Origin: Halobacterium sp. DL1
GTDB lineage: Archaea; Halobacteriota; Halobacteria; Halobacteriales; Halobacteriaceae
Length of the DNA stretch: 64,000 nucleotides
Direction: 5' to 3'
NCBI GenBank assembly: GCA_000230955.3
Contig: CP007060.1
Location: 2,212,216 to 2,276,215, forward strand
The notes under the pieces were generated by a model, which had not been told where the DNA came from, searched no databases, and was given only the letters and a program-made list of their open reading frames with translations. The translations under genes and the position numbers were made by a program. This document shows, piece after piece, positions 15,981 to 24,449 of the stretch. How positions within the stretch are numbered: the stretch's first letter is position 1; every line of letters begins with the position of its first letter.

Positions 15981-17003
15981 CTACTGATTGGTGTCGCGTT
16001 TCTCCTTGCAGGCGCCGATGAACTGGCTGACGACGGCGGACGCGACGAGCGTCGTCGTGCGGTCGTAGCTCTCGAGCGGCGGGGCGACTTCCATGAGGTC
16101 CATCGCCGTCGTCTTCTCGGGGCGGCCGAGCTGGTAGACCAGCTCCTGGAGCTCGTGCGTCCGGAGTCCGCCGGGGCTCGGCACCGACGTCCCGGGTGCG
16201 TCCCCGGGTTCGAGTACGTCGATGTCCACCGAGACGTACACCGCGTCGGTGCCGTCGGTCGCGGCCGCCAGTGCGCGTTCGGCCGCCTCCCGCGGCCCGT
16301 CGAAGTGGACGTCCCGGGCAGTGATTATCTCCGCACCGTTCTCACGGACCCAGTCCACGTAGTACTTCGAGTTGTGCCAGCCGGAGAGGCCGAGTTCCAC
16401 GAAGTTGTCGTGTGAGAGCTTCCCGGAGTCGTCCTCGAGGAGCCGACGAAACGGCGTCCCCGAGGAGAGTTCGCCGCCGTGGGAGTGGCGGACGTCGTGG
16501 TGGGCGTCGATGTTGACGACGCCGACGTCGCCGTCGGTGCTGTTCATCAGCCCCTTCGCAGCGGGGTAGGTCAGCGAGTGGTCGCCACCGATGGTGATGG
16601 GGACGATGTCGTTCTCGAAGAGCTCCGTGGCGACGGACTCCAGCTGGTCGTGGGCTTCGAGCACGTCCGTCTGCGTGAGGTCGACGTTGCCGAAGTCCAC
16701 GATGTCGAGGCCCTCCGAGTAGTCGACGTCTATCTCGGGGTTGTAGCAGGTCCAGTACGGCATCTTGTCGCGAACTCCGTTCGGGCCCTCGCGGGAGCCC
16801 CGGGCACCGGCGACCGCCGCCGTGTCGAACGGTGCCCCGACGATGCCGACGTCGGCGGTCTCCGCACCGGGGTACTGTTCGACGACGTCGCCGAAGTTCG
16901 TCTCGTAGGGGTCCTCGATGGGGACGTTGTACCCGTCGAACGGGGTGAGCAGGTCGGTCACGTCTGCCGACAGCGCTATGCGCGATGTGGTATCGTCACT
17001 CAT
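15981..17003 (-). CDS. Ureohydrolase (agmatinase/arginase family)
   Basis: A 340-residue manganese (or nickel) enzyme of the arginase-agmatinase-formimidoylglutamase family, which splits a guanidino or formimino group from its substrate. Metal-binding blocks are complete: GGDHS, NIDAHHD and SVDIDVLEPGDAPGT (the usual Asp before Pro is Glu here). The family is clear but the substrate is not: agmatine, guanidinobutyrate, formimidoylglutamate or guanidine itself are possible. It is divergent from an M20 amidohydrolase of the carbamoylase type, which hints at a nitrogen-salvage pathway. A TATA-like box 28 bases before the ATG supports this start. Confidence 0.9.
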   Translation of the reverse strand: MSDDTTSRIALSADVTDLLTPFDGYNVPIEDPYETNFGDVVEQYPGAETADVGIVGAPFDTAAVAGARGSREGPNGVRDKMPYWTCYNPEIDVDYSEGLDIVDFGNVDLTQTDVLEAHDQLESVATELFENDIVPITIGGDHSLTYPAAKGLMNSTDGDVGVVNIDAHHDVRHSHGGELSSGTPFRRLLEDDSGKLSHDNFVELGLSGWHNSKYYVDWVRENGAEIITARDVHFDGPREAAERALAAATDGTDAVYVSVDIDVLEPGDAPGTSVPSPGGLRTHELQELVYQLGRPEKTTAMDLMEVAPPLESYDRTTTLVASAVVSQFIGACKEKRDTNQ

Positions 17004-17025
17004 ACCGAATACGTCTCCGTCAGAT

Positions 17026-17033
17026 GATAAAAT
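17026..17033 (-). promoter_or_regulatory. TATA-like box of the ureohydrolase gene
   Basis: Reads ATTTTATC on the minus strand, centred 27 bases before the start codon at 17003, inside an AT-rich stretch (17026-17040) that stands out from the GC-rich surroundings. Confidence 0.55.
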
Positions 17034-17136
17034 TATTTTGGGCAGAAGTGGGGCCAGTCCGAAAGAGGACTGTCGAATCGAGCGACGAGGACGCAGATTC
17101 TATCTCGGGGAGCCTTCGACTGACCACCGATTCGGA

Positions 17137-17147
17137 GATAATTTATC
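17137..17147. promoter_or_regulatory. GATAATTTATC near-palindrome, possible operator
   Basis: An 11-base inverted repeat about 60 bases before the M20 gene and 135 before the ureohydrolase start. The left gene's promoter holds a related AT-rich stretch. A shared Lrp- or TrmB-like regulator is possible; no regulator gene is adjacent. Confidence 0.35.
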
Positions 17148-17167
17148 GTACATTTTCCCTGCGGGCG

Positions 17168-17176
17168 ATAGTATTT
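17168..17176 (+). promoter_or_regulatory. TATA-like box of the M20 hydrolase gene
   Basis: ATAGTATTT centred about 30 bases before the ATG at 17202, the spacing expected for a leaderless or nearly leaderless transcript. Confidence 0.5.
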
Positions 17177-17201
17177 GTGCCAGGGGAACCACACCGGAAG
17201 T

Positions 17202-18431
17202 ATGACCGTGACTATCGACCCGGAGCGGTTCCGGGAGTCCTTCGAGCGGTACTCGCGTGTCGGTGCGACCGACCACGGTGGCCTCCACCGACTCGCGCTC
17301 TCCGACGCCGACAGGGAGGCACGGGACCTGTTCGTCGCCGACCTGGAGGAGCTCGGCCTCGAGGTGCGGGTCGACGAGGTCGGGAACATCTTCGGGCGAC
17401 GGCCCGGTCGAGAGGACGACCTGGCGCCGGTCCTCATCGGTTCGCACCTCGACTCCCAGCCCTACGGGGGCCGGTACGACGGACAGCTCGGCGTTCTCAC
17501 CGCCCTGGAGACGTTGCGGGCCCTCGAGGACGAGCAGGTCGAGACGCGTCGCCCGGTCGAGATCGTGAACTGGACGAACGAGGAGGGCGCCAGGTTCCAG
17601 CCGTCGATGCTCGGAAGTGGAGTGTTCGTGGGCAAGCACTCCCTCGAGGACGCCCTCGCCGTCGAGGACCGCGACGGCACGGTTCTCGGCGACGAGCTGG
17701 AGCGCATCGGGTACGACGGTGACGCCGAGTGTGGGGGGTACGACGTTCACAGTTTCCTCGAGCTCCACGTCGAGCAGGGGCCGACCCTCGAGAGCGAAGG
17801 GACGCCCGTCGGGATAGTCGATGGGGTGTTCGGGCTGTACTGGGCCCGGATGCGCGTCGAGGGGGAGGCCGACCACGCAGGGCCCACACCGATGCACACC
17901 CGGACCGACGCGCTGCAGGCCGCGACCGGTGCCATCGACCGAATCGGGACGATTCCACAACACCTCTCGCCCGACGCGGTCGTCACGGTCGGCGAGGTGA
18001 GCGTCCACCCGAACTCGATCAACGTCATCCCGAGTGAGGTCACGTTCACCGTCGACCTCCGGAGCTTCGACGACGGGGTCATCGAGGAGGGAATCCAGCG
18101 AGTGACCGAGGAGCTGGACGCGGCCTGTAATCGCCACGGCACGACTTACGAGGTCGAGGAGCTGCAACGCCACCAGTCGATGAACTTCTCCCCGACTGTC
18201 CGGTCGGCTATCGACGACGCCAGCGGAAGTACGGGCGTCGAGGCGATGCACTTGCTCAGTGGGGCTGGACACGACGCCCAGCACATGGACGCAGTGACCG
18301 ACGCGGGGATGATCTTCGTCCCGAGCGTCGGCGGCGAGACGCACAACGAAGCGGAGTACACCGAGTGGGAGGACGCCGTGGACGGGGCGAAGGTGTACGC
18401 CGCCACGACACTGAATCTCGCCACGGAGTGA
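17202..18431 (+). CDS. M20-family N-carbamoylase / allantoate-type amidohydrolase
   Basis: A 409-residue zinc enzyme of the hydantoinase/carbamoylase branch of peptidase family M20. Diagnostic blocks are GSHLDSQPYGGRYDGQLG (His and Asp metal ligands), WTNEEGARF (ligand Glu and base Glu), the dimer-interface block EADHAGPTPM, and GAGHDAQHM near the end. Relatives hydrolyse N-carbamoyl amino acids, ureidoglycolate-type compounds or allantoate, freeing ammonia and CO2. It diverges from a ureohydrolase with only 198 bases between them, so the two may degrade one guanidino or ureido compound in steps. The substrate is not known. Start chosen at 17202 from the TATA spacing. Confidence 0.9.
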   Translation: MTVTIDPERFRESFERYSRVGATDHGGLHRLALSDADREARDLFVADLEELGLEVRVDEVGNIFGRRPGREDDLAPVLIGSHLDSQPYGGRYDGQLGVLTALETLRALEDEQVETRRPVEIVNWTNEEGARFQPSMLGSGVFVGKHSLEDALAVEDRDGTVLGDELERIGYDGDAECGGYDVHSFLELHVEQGPTLESEGTPVGIVDGVFGLYWARMRVEGEADHAGPTPMHTRTDALQAATGAIDRIGTIPQHLSPDAVVTVGEVSVHPNSINVIPSEVTFTVDLRSFDDGVIEEGIQRVTEELDAACNRHGTTYEVEELQRHQSMNFSPTVRSAIDDASGSTGVEAMHLLSGAGHDAQHMDAVTDAGMIFVPSVGGETHNEAEYTEWEDAVDGAKVYAATTLNLATE

Positions 18432-18491
18432 CGGGGTTGGTCGGGCAGGCCACTCGCCGAACTTATCCCCTGGTGACCGCACCACAGAGGT

Positions 18492-18806
18492 ATGGCGACG
18501 CTCGGCACGAAGCTGGTCGGGATGGACGCGGTGCCCGCGGTGCTGCACTACGAGGACGGCGGGATGGACGGCCCCCTGGAGATACAGCACGTTCAGGTGG
18601 ACGACGGGACGGTGAACGCGGTGGTCCACGTGCAGGCCGGCGGGACGCAGTCGCTCGCCCGAATCACCGGCGGGCTAGACGACTCGGAACTCGTCCTCCA
18701 GATTCCGACCGAGCCCGCGGACTTCGACTCGGTCGAGGCGTTCCTGGCGGCCGACGACATCTTCGAGACGGCGAAGACCGTCGTCGATATCGAGACGCGG
18801 CTGTAG
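18492..18806 (+). CDS. Small conserved-looking protein, unknown function
   Basis: A 104-residue acidic soluble protein without signal or membrane segment. It has a beta-rich front (AVLHYEDGGMDGPLEIQHVQVDD type strands) and a helical tail (EAFLAADDIFETAKTVVDIE). I do not recognise a family. It begins 60 bases after the M20 hydrolase on the same strand and is followed by another small gene, so it may be read through from the hydrolase promoter, although nothing else ties them. Confidence 0.65.
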   Translation: MATLGTKLVGMDAVPAVLHYEDGGMDGPLEIQHVQVDDGTVNAVVHVQAGGTQSLARITGGLDDSELVLQIPTEPADFDSVEAFLAADDIFETAKTVVDIETRL

Positions 18807-18864
18807 CGGAGGGCTCACTCTCCGGGGGACACATCCTTAACCCAGCACTGAGGAGCCATTGACA

Positions 18865-19101
18865 ATGGCTACCAAACCGGGGGAGTTGCGGCCGGGGTCC
18901 CACTTCACGCTGAGCATCTGGCACCCCGACTGCTGGACGCTGGAGGTGACCGAGGACACCGACGCCGGCCTGTTGGGCCACGGCGTCTACCACGTCGAGG
19001 AGAAGGTGAAGGGGCGGTTCACCGTCTACGGGGAGTCCGAGGATGCCGCCCCCCGTGTGATTGTCAACCACGAGGAATCATTGCACAGCCGCCGGGTATA
19101 A
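18865..19101 (+). CDS. Short protein like the N-terminal domain of haloarchaeal HTH regulators
   Basis: 78 residues. The block LSIWHPDCWTLEVTEDTDAG followed by GLLGHGVYHVE and GRFTVYGES resembles the N-terminal sensory domain found before a C-terminal helix-turn-helix in Bat-like haloarchaeal regulators. Here no HTH follows: after VYGESED the frame runs into unrelated residues (RVIVNHEESLHSRRV) and stops. It may be a truncated regulator or a stand-alone domain. The ATG at 18865 is preferred to a TTG two codons upstream. The family link is from memory and moderate. Confidence 0.55.
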   Translation: MATKPGELRPGSHFTLSIWHPDCWTLEVTEDTDAGLLGHGVYHVEEKVKGRFTVYGESEDAAPRVIVNHEESLHSRRV

Positions 19102-19183
19102 CACCCGCCCCTTCCATGAGAGGCCGCGGCGCGCACCCACCCCGAGAACCGACCGCAGGCGGACTGACCACGGCCGGGACGCT

Positions 19184-21649
19184 TCACTGGGGGCTGGACG
19201 CTGTCGCCGGCAGCGTGAACGAGAACGTGGTCCCCTCGCCGGGCTCCGAGTCGACCCGGATGTCGCCGCCGTGGCGCTCGACGATGCGCCGGGCGAGCGC
19301 CAGCCCGATGCCGGTTCCAGGGTGCTCCTCGTGACTGTGGAGGCGCTGGAACACCTCGAAGACGCGGTCGGCGTTCTCCGCGTCGATGCCGATGCCCTCG
19401 TCGCGCACCGACACCACCCACTCCCCCGCCTGGCGCTCCGCAGTGACGTCCACCCGTGGCGGTTCATCGCCGCTGTACTCGATGGCGTTTTTCAGGAGGT
19501 TCTGGACCAACTGCCGGAGCTGATTCGGGTCCCCGTCGACGGTCGGCAGCGACCCGTGGGTGATCGCTGCGTCCGTCTCCTCGACACGCACCGCCAGGTC
19601 GTCGAGCACGTCCGCGAGCACCTTCTCGAGGTCGACTGGCTCGAACGGGTCGCCCTGCGTCTCCACGCGGGAGTACCGCAGGAGGCCCTCGATCATCGCG
19701 CGCATCCGCTCGGCGCCGTCGACCGCGAACTCGATGAACTCCCGGCCGTCCTCGTCGAGGTCCTCGCCGTACCGCTGGTCGACCAGCTGGAGGTAACTCG
19801 ACACCATCCGCAGGGGCTCCTGGAGGTCGTGGGACGCCGCGTACGCGAACTGCTCGAGGCGCTCGTTCGACGCCTCCAGTTTCTGCTCGTACACCTTGCG
19901 CTCGGTGACGTCCCGGAAGTATATCGAGAGCCCGGACTCGGAGGGGTAGACGTTGAACTCCAGCCAGGCGTCGACGGTGTCCGCGTACACCTCGAAGCTG
20001 CGCGGCTCCTGGGTCTCCGTGGCCTCGTGGAACTCCTCCCAGTAGACGCCCCCCTCCCCCGCGTCGGGGAACATCTCCCAGAGCCTCCGGTCGAGGAGCT
20101 CCTCGACGGAGTACTGCATGATGTCGGCGGCCCGCTCGTTGAGGTGCGTGAACCGCCAGTCGTCGTCGAGGGCGTAGAACGCGTCCGATATCCGCCCCAG
20201 GATCTCGCTCAGCTCTGTCTCCAGTTCGGCCTTCCGCTGTTCGAGCTGGCGCTCGCGGCGCTTCAGCTCGGTGATGTCCTCACCCGTGGTGATGACGCGC
20301 TCGATGGCGCCGTCCGGCCCGAACAGCGGTACTGCGTTCACGCTGATCAGTACGGGGTCGCCGTCCGGTGGAACGATGGTAATCTGCTCGTCGAGGACGG
20401 GTTCGTCGGTCGCGAGCACCCGGGCCGAGGGCGTCTCCTCCGGTGGTATCGTGTCGCCGTTCGCGTCGCTGATCACCCACTCGTCGGCGTCCGCGGGTTC
20501 CTCGATGAGCTCCCGTTCGGAGACGCCGAGCACCGCCTGGGCGTGCTGGTTCGCCATCACCGTCTCGCCGTCGGCGTCCTGGACCGCGATGGGAATCGGC
20601 GCCGTCCGCAGGAGCTTCTCCGTCTGGTCGCGCTCGCGGCGGAGCTGTCGTTCGTGTTCCTTCCGTTCGGTGACGTCGTCGATGGTGATGACGACCCGCT
20701 GGTCGTCGTTGTCACCACCGTCGAGTGGGGCGGCGTTGAGCGAGAGCCACCGACGGCCGGTTTCCGGGAGGTCGACCTGGCACTGGAAGTCGTACACCGA
20801 CGACCCGGTGTCGACGGCGCGGCGCCAGGGGTGTTGGTCCGCCCGAATCGGCTCGCCGTCGGCGTCGTAGAGCGACCAGGAGTCGACGGCGTACGTGCCG
20901 AGTTCGGACTCCGTCACGTCGATGCGCTCGAGCATCCGGCGGTTCGCCCGAACGAGCACCCCGTCGGCGTCGACCACGCAGATGCTCACGGGAACGGTGT
21001 CGAGGATGCGCTCCGTGATGTCCCGCTCCTCGCGGAGTCGTTGTTCGTGCTCGCGGCGCTCGGTCATGTCGCGAGTCACCTTCGTGAATCCCTGTAGCAG
21101 GCCGTCGTCGTCCCGGACCTCCGTGATGGTCACGTCCGCCCAGAACCGTGAGCCGTCCTCGCGGACCCGCCACCCTTCGTCCTCGACGTGGCCCTCGGTC
21201 GCCGCCCGTTCGAGATTCGTCTCCGGCACGCCCGCCTCCCGGTCCTCGGCGGTGTAGAACGTCGAGATGTGCTCGCCGACGATTTCCTCGGCGTCGTAGC
21301 CCTTGATTCGCCTGGCGCCCTCGTTCCAGCTGGTGACCACGCCGTCCGGGTCGAGCATGAAGATGGCGTAGTCCTCGACGGCGCTCACGAACGCGCCGAA
21401 CTCCGTCAGGTCCGAGCGCCCGTCCGCGTCCGGACGCCACCAGACCTGTCGCTCGTCGTCTAGCTGGCGCGTCCGTAGCACACCCCGGTCCGCGAGCGTC
21501 GCCAGGTCCCGCTCGACGGCTGCCTCGTCGCAGTCCGTGCGCCGCACGACCTCGGCGGTGGTCAGCGGCGTCGCGGGCTCCGCGAGTTGCGAGAACAGTT
21601 GGCGGACAGCCTCCGGAGTGACGTCCGGGGATGAGCCCGGTGAATCCAT
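19184..21649 (-). CDS. Multi-PAS sensor histidine kinase with N-terminal winged helix
   Basis: An 821-residue soluble kinase. Residues 8-70 look like a winged helix-turn-helix (LTTAEVVRRTDCDEAAVERDL, then a wing ending VWWRPDADG). Four PAS repeats follow (about 75-560), each joined by Arg/Glu-rich linkers such as DMTERREHEQRL. HisKA has the H-box SHDLQEPLRMV, the form seen in phytochrome-like kinases, and HATPase has NLLKNAIEY, DEGIGI and GTGIGLAL. No membrane segment. The start at 21649 is preferred because the extra 57 residues upstream are Arg/Pro-rich and overlap the next gene's end. A DNA-binding-like domain on a kinase is unusual; it may instead bind a partner. No response regulator is adjacent. 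Confidence 0.9.
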   Translation of the reverse strand: MDSPGSSPDVTPEAVRQLFSQLAEPATPLTTAEVVRRTDCDEAAVERDLATLADRGVLRTRQLDDERQVWWRPDADGRSDLTEFGAFVSAVEDYAIFMLDPDGVVTSWNEGARRIKGYDAEEIVGEHISTFYTAEDREAGVPETNLERAATEGHVEDEGWRVREDGSRFWADVTITEVRDDDGLLQGFTKVTRDMTERREHEQRLREERDITERILDTVPVSICVVDADGVLVRANRRMLERIDVTESELGTYAVDSWSLYDADGEPIRADQHPWRRAVDTGSSVYDFQCQVDLPETGRRWLSLNAAPLDGGDNDDQRVVITIDDVTERKEHERQLRRERDQTEKLLRTAPIPIAVQDADGETVMANQHAQAVLGVSERELIEEPADADEWVISDANGDTIPPEETPSARVLATDEPVLDEQITIVPPDGDPVLISVNAVPLFGPDGAIERVITTGEDITELKRRERQLEQRKAELETELSEILGRISDAFYALDDDWRFTHLNERAADIMQYSVEELLDRRLWEMFPDAGEGGVYWEEFHEATETQEPRSFEVYADTVDAWLEFNVYPSESGLSIYFRDVTERKVYEQKLEASNERLEQFAYAASHDLQEPLRMVSSYLQLVDQRYGEDLDEDGREFIEFAVDGAERMRAMIEGLLRYSRVETQGDPFEPVDLEKVLADVLDDLAVRVEETDAAITHGSLPTVDGDPNQLRQLVQNLLKNAIEYSGDEPPRVDVTAERQAGEWVVSVRDEGIGIDAENADRVFEVFQRLHSHEEHPGTGIGLALARRIVERHGGDIRVDSEPGEGTTFSFTLPATASSPQ

Positions 21650-21771
21650 GGGTGGACTGAGGACGCGGACGGGTATACGCTTGGTGACGCGACGGTCGAG
21701 CGTGCAGAGATCGTCGACGGAGGCGGCGTCGACCGGTCGCCTTCGCGGCGGGAGCGCGCCGACCGCGGAGG

Positions 21772-22830
21772 CTATTCGGGGCTTCGGAACCGCTGCCGGC
21801 CGGCCTTGTACAGCGGCCACACGACCGGGTTGAACCCCGTCTCCATCCGGAACATCGGCACCGCGCGGCCGCCGTACTTCTGCTTGAACTGGAAGACGTT
21901 GTCAGAGTAGTGCGAGCCCGTCGGGCCGAAGCCGTACTCCTCGTACCCCTCCTCGATGCCGTACTTGATGGCGCGCTCGTGGAGCAGTTCCGAGGGGTGG
22001 TACTGGTAGTTGTCGCGGTCGGGAATCGCCGACAGCCAGTGGTGGAGGACCCCTGCCTCGTCGTCGAGGAGGTGCAGATAGCGGCCGACGTCCTCCCCGT
22101 CGACGATGGCCTTGAACACGAGGACGCGTTCGCTGAAGTTCTCGGCGAGGGACTCGAGGAACTCGAACGGGAACAGGTTCCCGCCGACTCGTTCGAGATT
22201 CTTCGCGTAGGCGTCGTAGGTCGTCTCTAACTCCTCGCCGAGGTGGGACATCTCGATGCGGTAGTCCTGCTCGTGGGCGCGCCGGAGGTCCTTCCGCCGC
22301 TCCTTCTCCATGTTCGCCTGGATCTCCTCCCAGTCGTCGTCGAGGTCGAGGAAGAAGAGGCACTTGTCGAACTGGGGCTGGTAGCCCCGTTCGTGGAGGT
22401 ACTGGCCGTAGCGGACGTAGCCCAGGTCGGGAGAGGTGAAGCGGTGGGCAACGACTTCCGGACCGGTGACGGACTCGAGGCCGTCGAACAGCATGTCGAG
22501 CGTCTCGTCCTTCTCCGAGACGAGCACTGGACCGCCGTACAGGGGGTGGGCAGTCGTCGCCATCTTCAGCGGGAACTTCACCGGGAGGCGCTCGGAGACG
22601 GAGTCGGGCAGCGGCAGCTCGCGGACGAAGTTGGGCATGAACCCGACGGGGTTGCCGTTCTTCTCGACCAGAATGTGTTTCGGCTCGGGGTCGAAGGCCG
22701 TCTCGACGGCCTCGATCCACTCGTAGCGGTCGAACAGCGAGCCGTGGTCGCCCTGCTCGACCACGTTGTTCCACTGGTTTTCGTTGACCTCGGTGACGCT
22801 CTCCCGGAGCGTAGAACGGAGCTCAGACAT
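21772..22830 (-). CDS. FemAB/GNAT-fold acyltransferase-like protein
   Basis: A 352-residue protein of the double-GNAT superfamily that holds FemX/FemAB peptidoglycan bridge enzymes and BioF2/CelD proteins. Visible blocks are SLFDRYEWIEAVETAFD, VGFMPNFVRE, a helical MEKERRKDLRRA in the middle, then the second GNAT core with AIVDGEDVGRYLH and EEYGFGPTGSHYSDN and FKQKYGG near the end, which closely follows the FemAB-like end pattern. Archaea have no murein, so the role is likely modification of surface polysaccharide, lipid or protein. The start at 22830 is chosen since upstream codons are hydrophobic noise without a signal peptide pattern. Confidence 0.82.
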   Translation of the reverse strand: MSELRSTLRESVTEVNENQWNNVVEQGDHGSLFDRYEWIEAVETAFDPEPKHILVEKNGNPVGFMPNFVRELPLPDSVSERLPVKFPLKMATTAHPLYGGPVLVSEKDETLDMLFDGLESVTGPEVVAHRFTSPDLGYVRYGQYLHERGYQPQFDKCLFFLDLDDDWEEIQANMEKERRKDLRRAHEQDYRIEMSHLGEELETTYDAYAKNLERVGGNLFPFEFLESLAENFSERVLVFKAIVDGEDVGRYLHLLDDEAGVLHHWLSAIPDRDNYQYHPSELLHERAIKYGIEEGYEEYGFGPTGSHYSDNVFQFKQKYGGRAVPMFRMETGFNPVVWPLYKAGRQRFRSPE

Positions 22831-23006
22831 GAGGGTACTGCCTCCGACACGGCGTGCACCGATTGTTATAACTCCACTTATGAGGACGAGGGCCACCCTA
22901 TGCTCCGTTCAGACGGCCTTACTCCGGATTTCCGTGTGAGTCAGTAGCACGCATTTCGTGGCGCCATCGCCAAGAGCTATACGCTCACCGCGACACTCTT
23001 TCGACG

Positions 23007-23777
23007 ATGGCGCGAATCGAGGACCTCCGCGTGTACCCGGTGAAGGGGCTGGACGGCGTCGCCGTCGACGAGGCTGCGGTGCTGGACGGCGGGACGCTCG
23101 CGGGCGACCGTGAGTTCGCCCTCTTCGACGCCGACGGCGACGTCGTCAACGGGAAGCGGACAGCCCGCGTCCACGACCTGCGGACCGACTACGACCCCGA
23201 GACGACCGAACTCACGGTCACGGTAGACGGGGAGCGGCGGACCTTCGACCTGGACGCGGACCGCGAGCGGGCGGCCGACTGGCTCGGCGACGTCTTCGGC
23301 CTGGACCTCACCATCGAGCGCGACGAGTCGCTCGGGTTCGTCGACCGTCGCGAGATGGGGCCGTCGGTAATCAGCACGGCGACGCTCCAGGAGGTGGCGT
23401 CGTGGTTCGACGACCTGACCGTCGAGGGCGCGCGCCGGCGACTCCGCGCGAACGTCGAGGTGTCCGGCGTCCCGGCGTTCTGGGAGGACCGCTTCGTCGG
23501 CGAGGACGCGCCCGGCTTCGAGGCCGGAGGCGTCCGCTTCGAGGGCGTGACGCCCTGCGCTCGCTGCGTGGTCCCCGAGCGCGACCCGGAGACGGGCGAA
23601 CCGACGCCGGCGTTCCGCGAACGCTTCGTCTCGAAGCGCCGCGAGACGTTCCCCGAGTGGGCCGACGCGGACGCCTTCGACCACTTCTACACGCTGATGC
23701 TCATCGCCCGCGTCCCTGAGTCCGACCGCGGGCGCACGCTCCGCGTGGGCGACGACGTCACGGTCACCGAGAACTGA
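23007..23777 (+). CDS. MOSC domain protein
   Basis: A 256-residue protein with an N-terminal MOSC beta-barrel (RVYPVKGLDGVAVDEAAV, GDREFALFD) and a C-terminal MOSC domain with the family cysteine in TPCARCVVPERD. MOSC proteins carry or receive sulfur for molybdenum cofactor; free-standing ones of this type resemble mARC/YcbX and may reduce N-hydroxylated compounds. No ferredoxin domain is fused, unlike YcbX. It stands alone between a divergent acyltransferase and the lemA gene. Confidence 0.88.
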   Translation: MARIEDLRVYPVKGLDGVAVDEAAVLDGGTLAGDREFALFDADGDVVNGKRTARVHDLRTDYDPETTELTVTVDGERRTFDLDADRERAADWLGDVFGLDLTIERDESLGFVDRREMGPSVISTATLQEVASWFDDLTVEGARRRLRANVEVSGVPAFWEDRFVGEDAPGFEAGGVRFEGVTPCARCVVPERDPETGEPTPAFRERFVSKRRETFPEWADADAFDHFYTLMLIARVPESDRGRTLRVGDDVTVTEN

Positions 23778-23827
23778 GGCGCAGACGGCGGGCAGAACTT
23801 TATCGGGGGACCCTGCGTACTGCCGAC

Positions 23828-24445
23828 ATGGTTTCACTCGTCGTGGCACTCGGCGGCCTCTTCGCAGTGCTCCTGGCCGGGGGCGCGGTGTGGTACCTTC
23901 TCAGCGTCTACAATCGACTCGTCAGGGTCGACGAGCGCTGCGAGAACGCGTGGTCGGACATCGACGTGACGCTGAAGCAGCGACAGGACCTCCTCGAGAA
24001 ACTCGTCGACACCGCCCGGCGGGCGATGGAGTACGAACAGGACACGCTCCAGCGGCTCGTGGAAGCCCGTGAGGCAGCCCGACAGGCCGAGACGCCCGAG
24101 GAGCACGCGGAGGCTGACGTGAAGGTCCGAGAGGCGTTGGGCGGCCTCCAGCTCAACGCCCGCGCCGAGGAGTACCCGGACCTCGAGGCCGTCGACACGC
24201 TCACGACGCTCCAGAACGAGATCGCGGCGATGGAGGAACAGATTGCCGACCGCCGCGAACTGTACAACGAGGCGGTCACCTCCTACAATATCATCATCCG
24301 TCAGGTCCCCGAGGTGGTCGTCGCGAGGCAACTGGGCTACGAGCGCCGCGAGCTGTTCGAGGCGCCCGAGTCCGAACTGGCGGACGTCGATGTCGACGAC
24401 CTGTTCGCGGACCGGAGCGTGGACTCCGGGGCAGAGGGGCAGTAA
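23828..24445 (+). CDS. lemA: LemA family membrane-anchored protein
   Basis: A 205-residue protein with one N-terminal membrane segment (residues 2-22), then RVDERCENAWSDIDVTLKQR, the signature opening of LemA, and a four-helix coiled domain ending YNIIIRQVPEVVVARQLGY, also typical. The C-terminal 25 residues are acidic. LemA proteins are found in most phyla; their role is not settled, with membrane scaffold or stress roles proposed. The next gene starts after a four-base gap and is a GIDE-like membrane protein, a partnership seen in other genomes. Confidence 0.93.
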   Translation: MVSLVVALGGLFAVLLAGGAVWYLLSVYNRLVRVDERCENAWSDIDVTLKQRQDLLEKLVDTARRAMEYEQDTLQRLVEAREAARQAETPEEHAEADVKVREALGGLQLNARAEEYPDLEAVDTLTTLQNEIAAMEEQIADRRELYNEAVTSYNIIIRQVPEVVVARQLGYERRELFEAPESELADVDVDDLFADRSVDSGAEGQ

Positions 24446-24449
24446 CGGC

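Noticed and set aside
19061..21097. Long frame antisense to the second kinase
   Set aside because: Shadow of the kinase; the product is Leu/Val/Arg/His-rich without known motifs.
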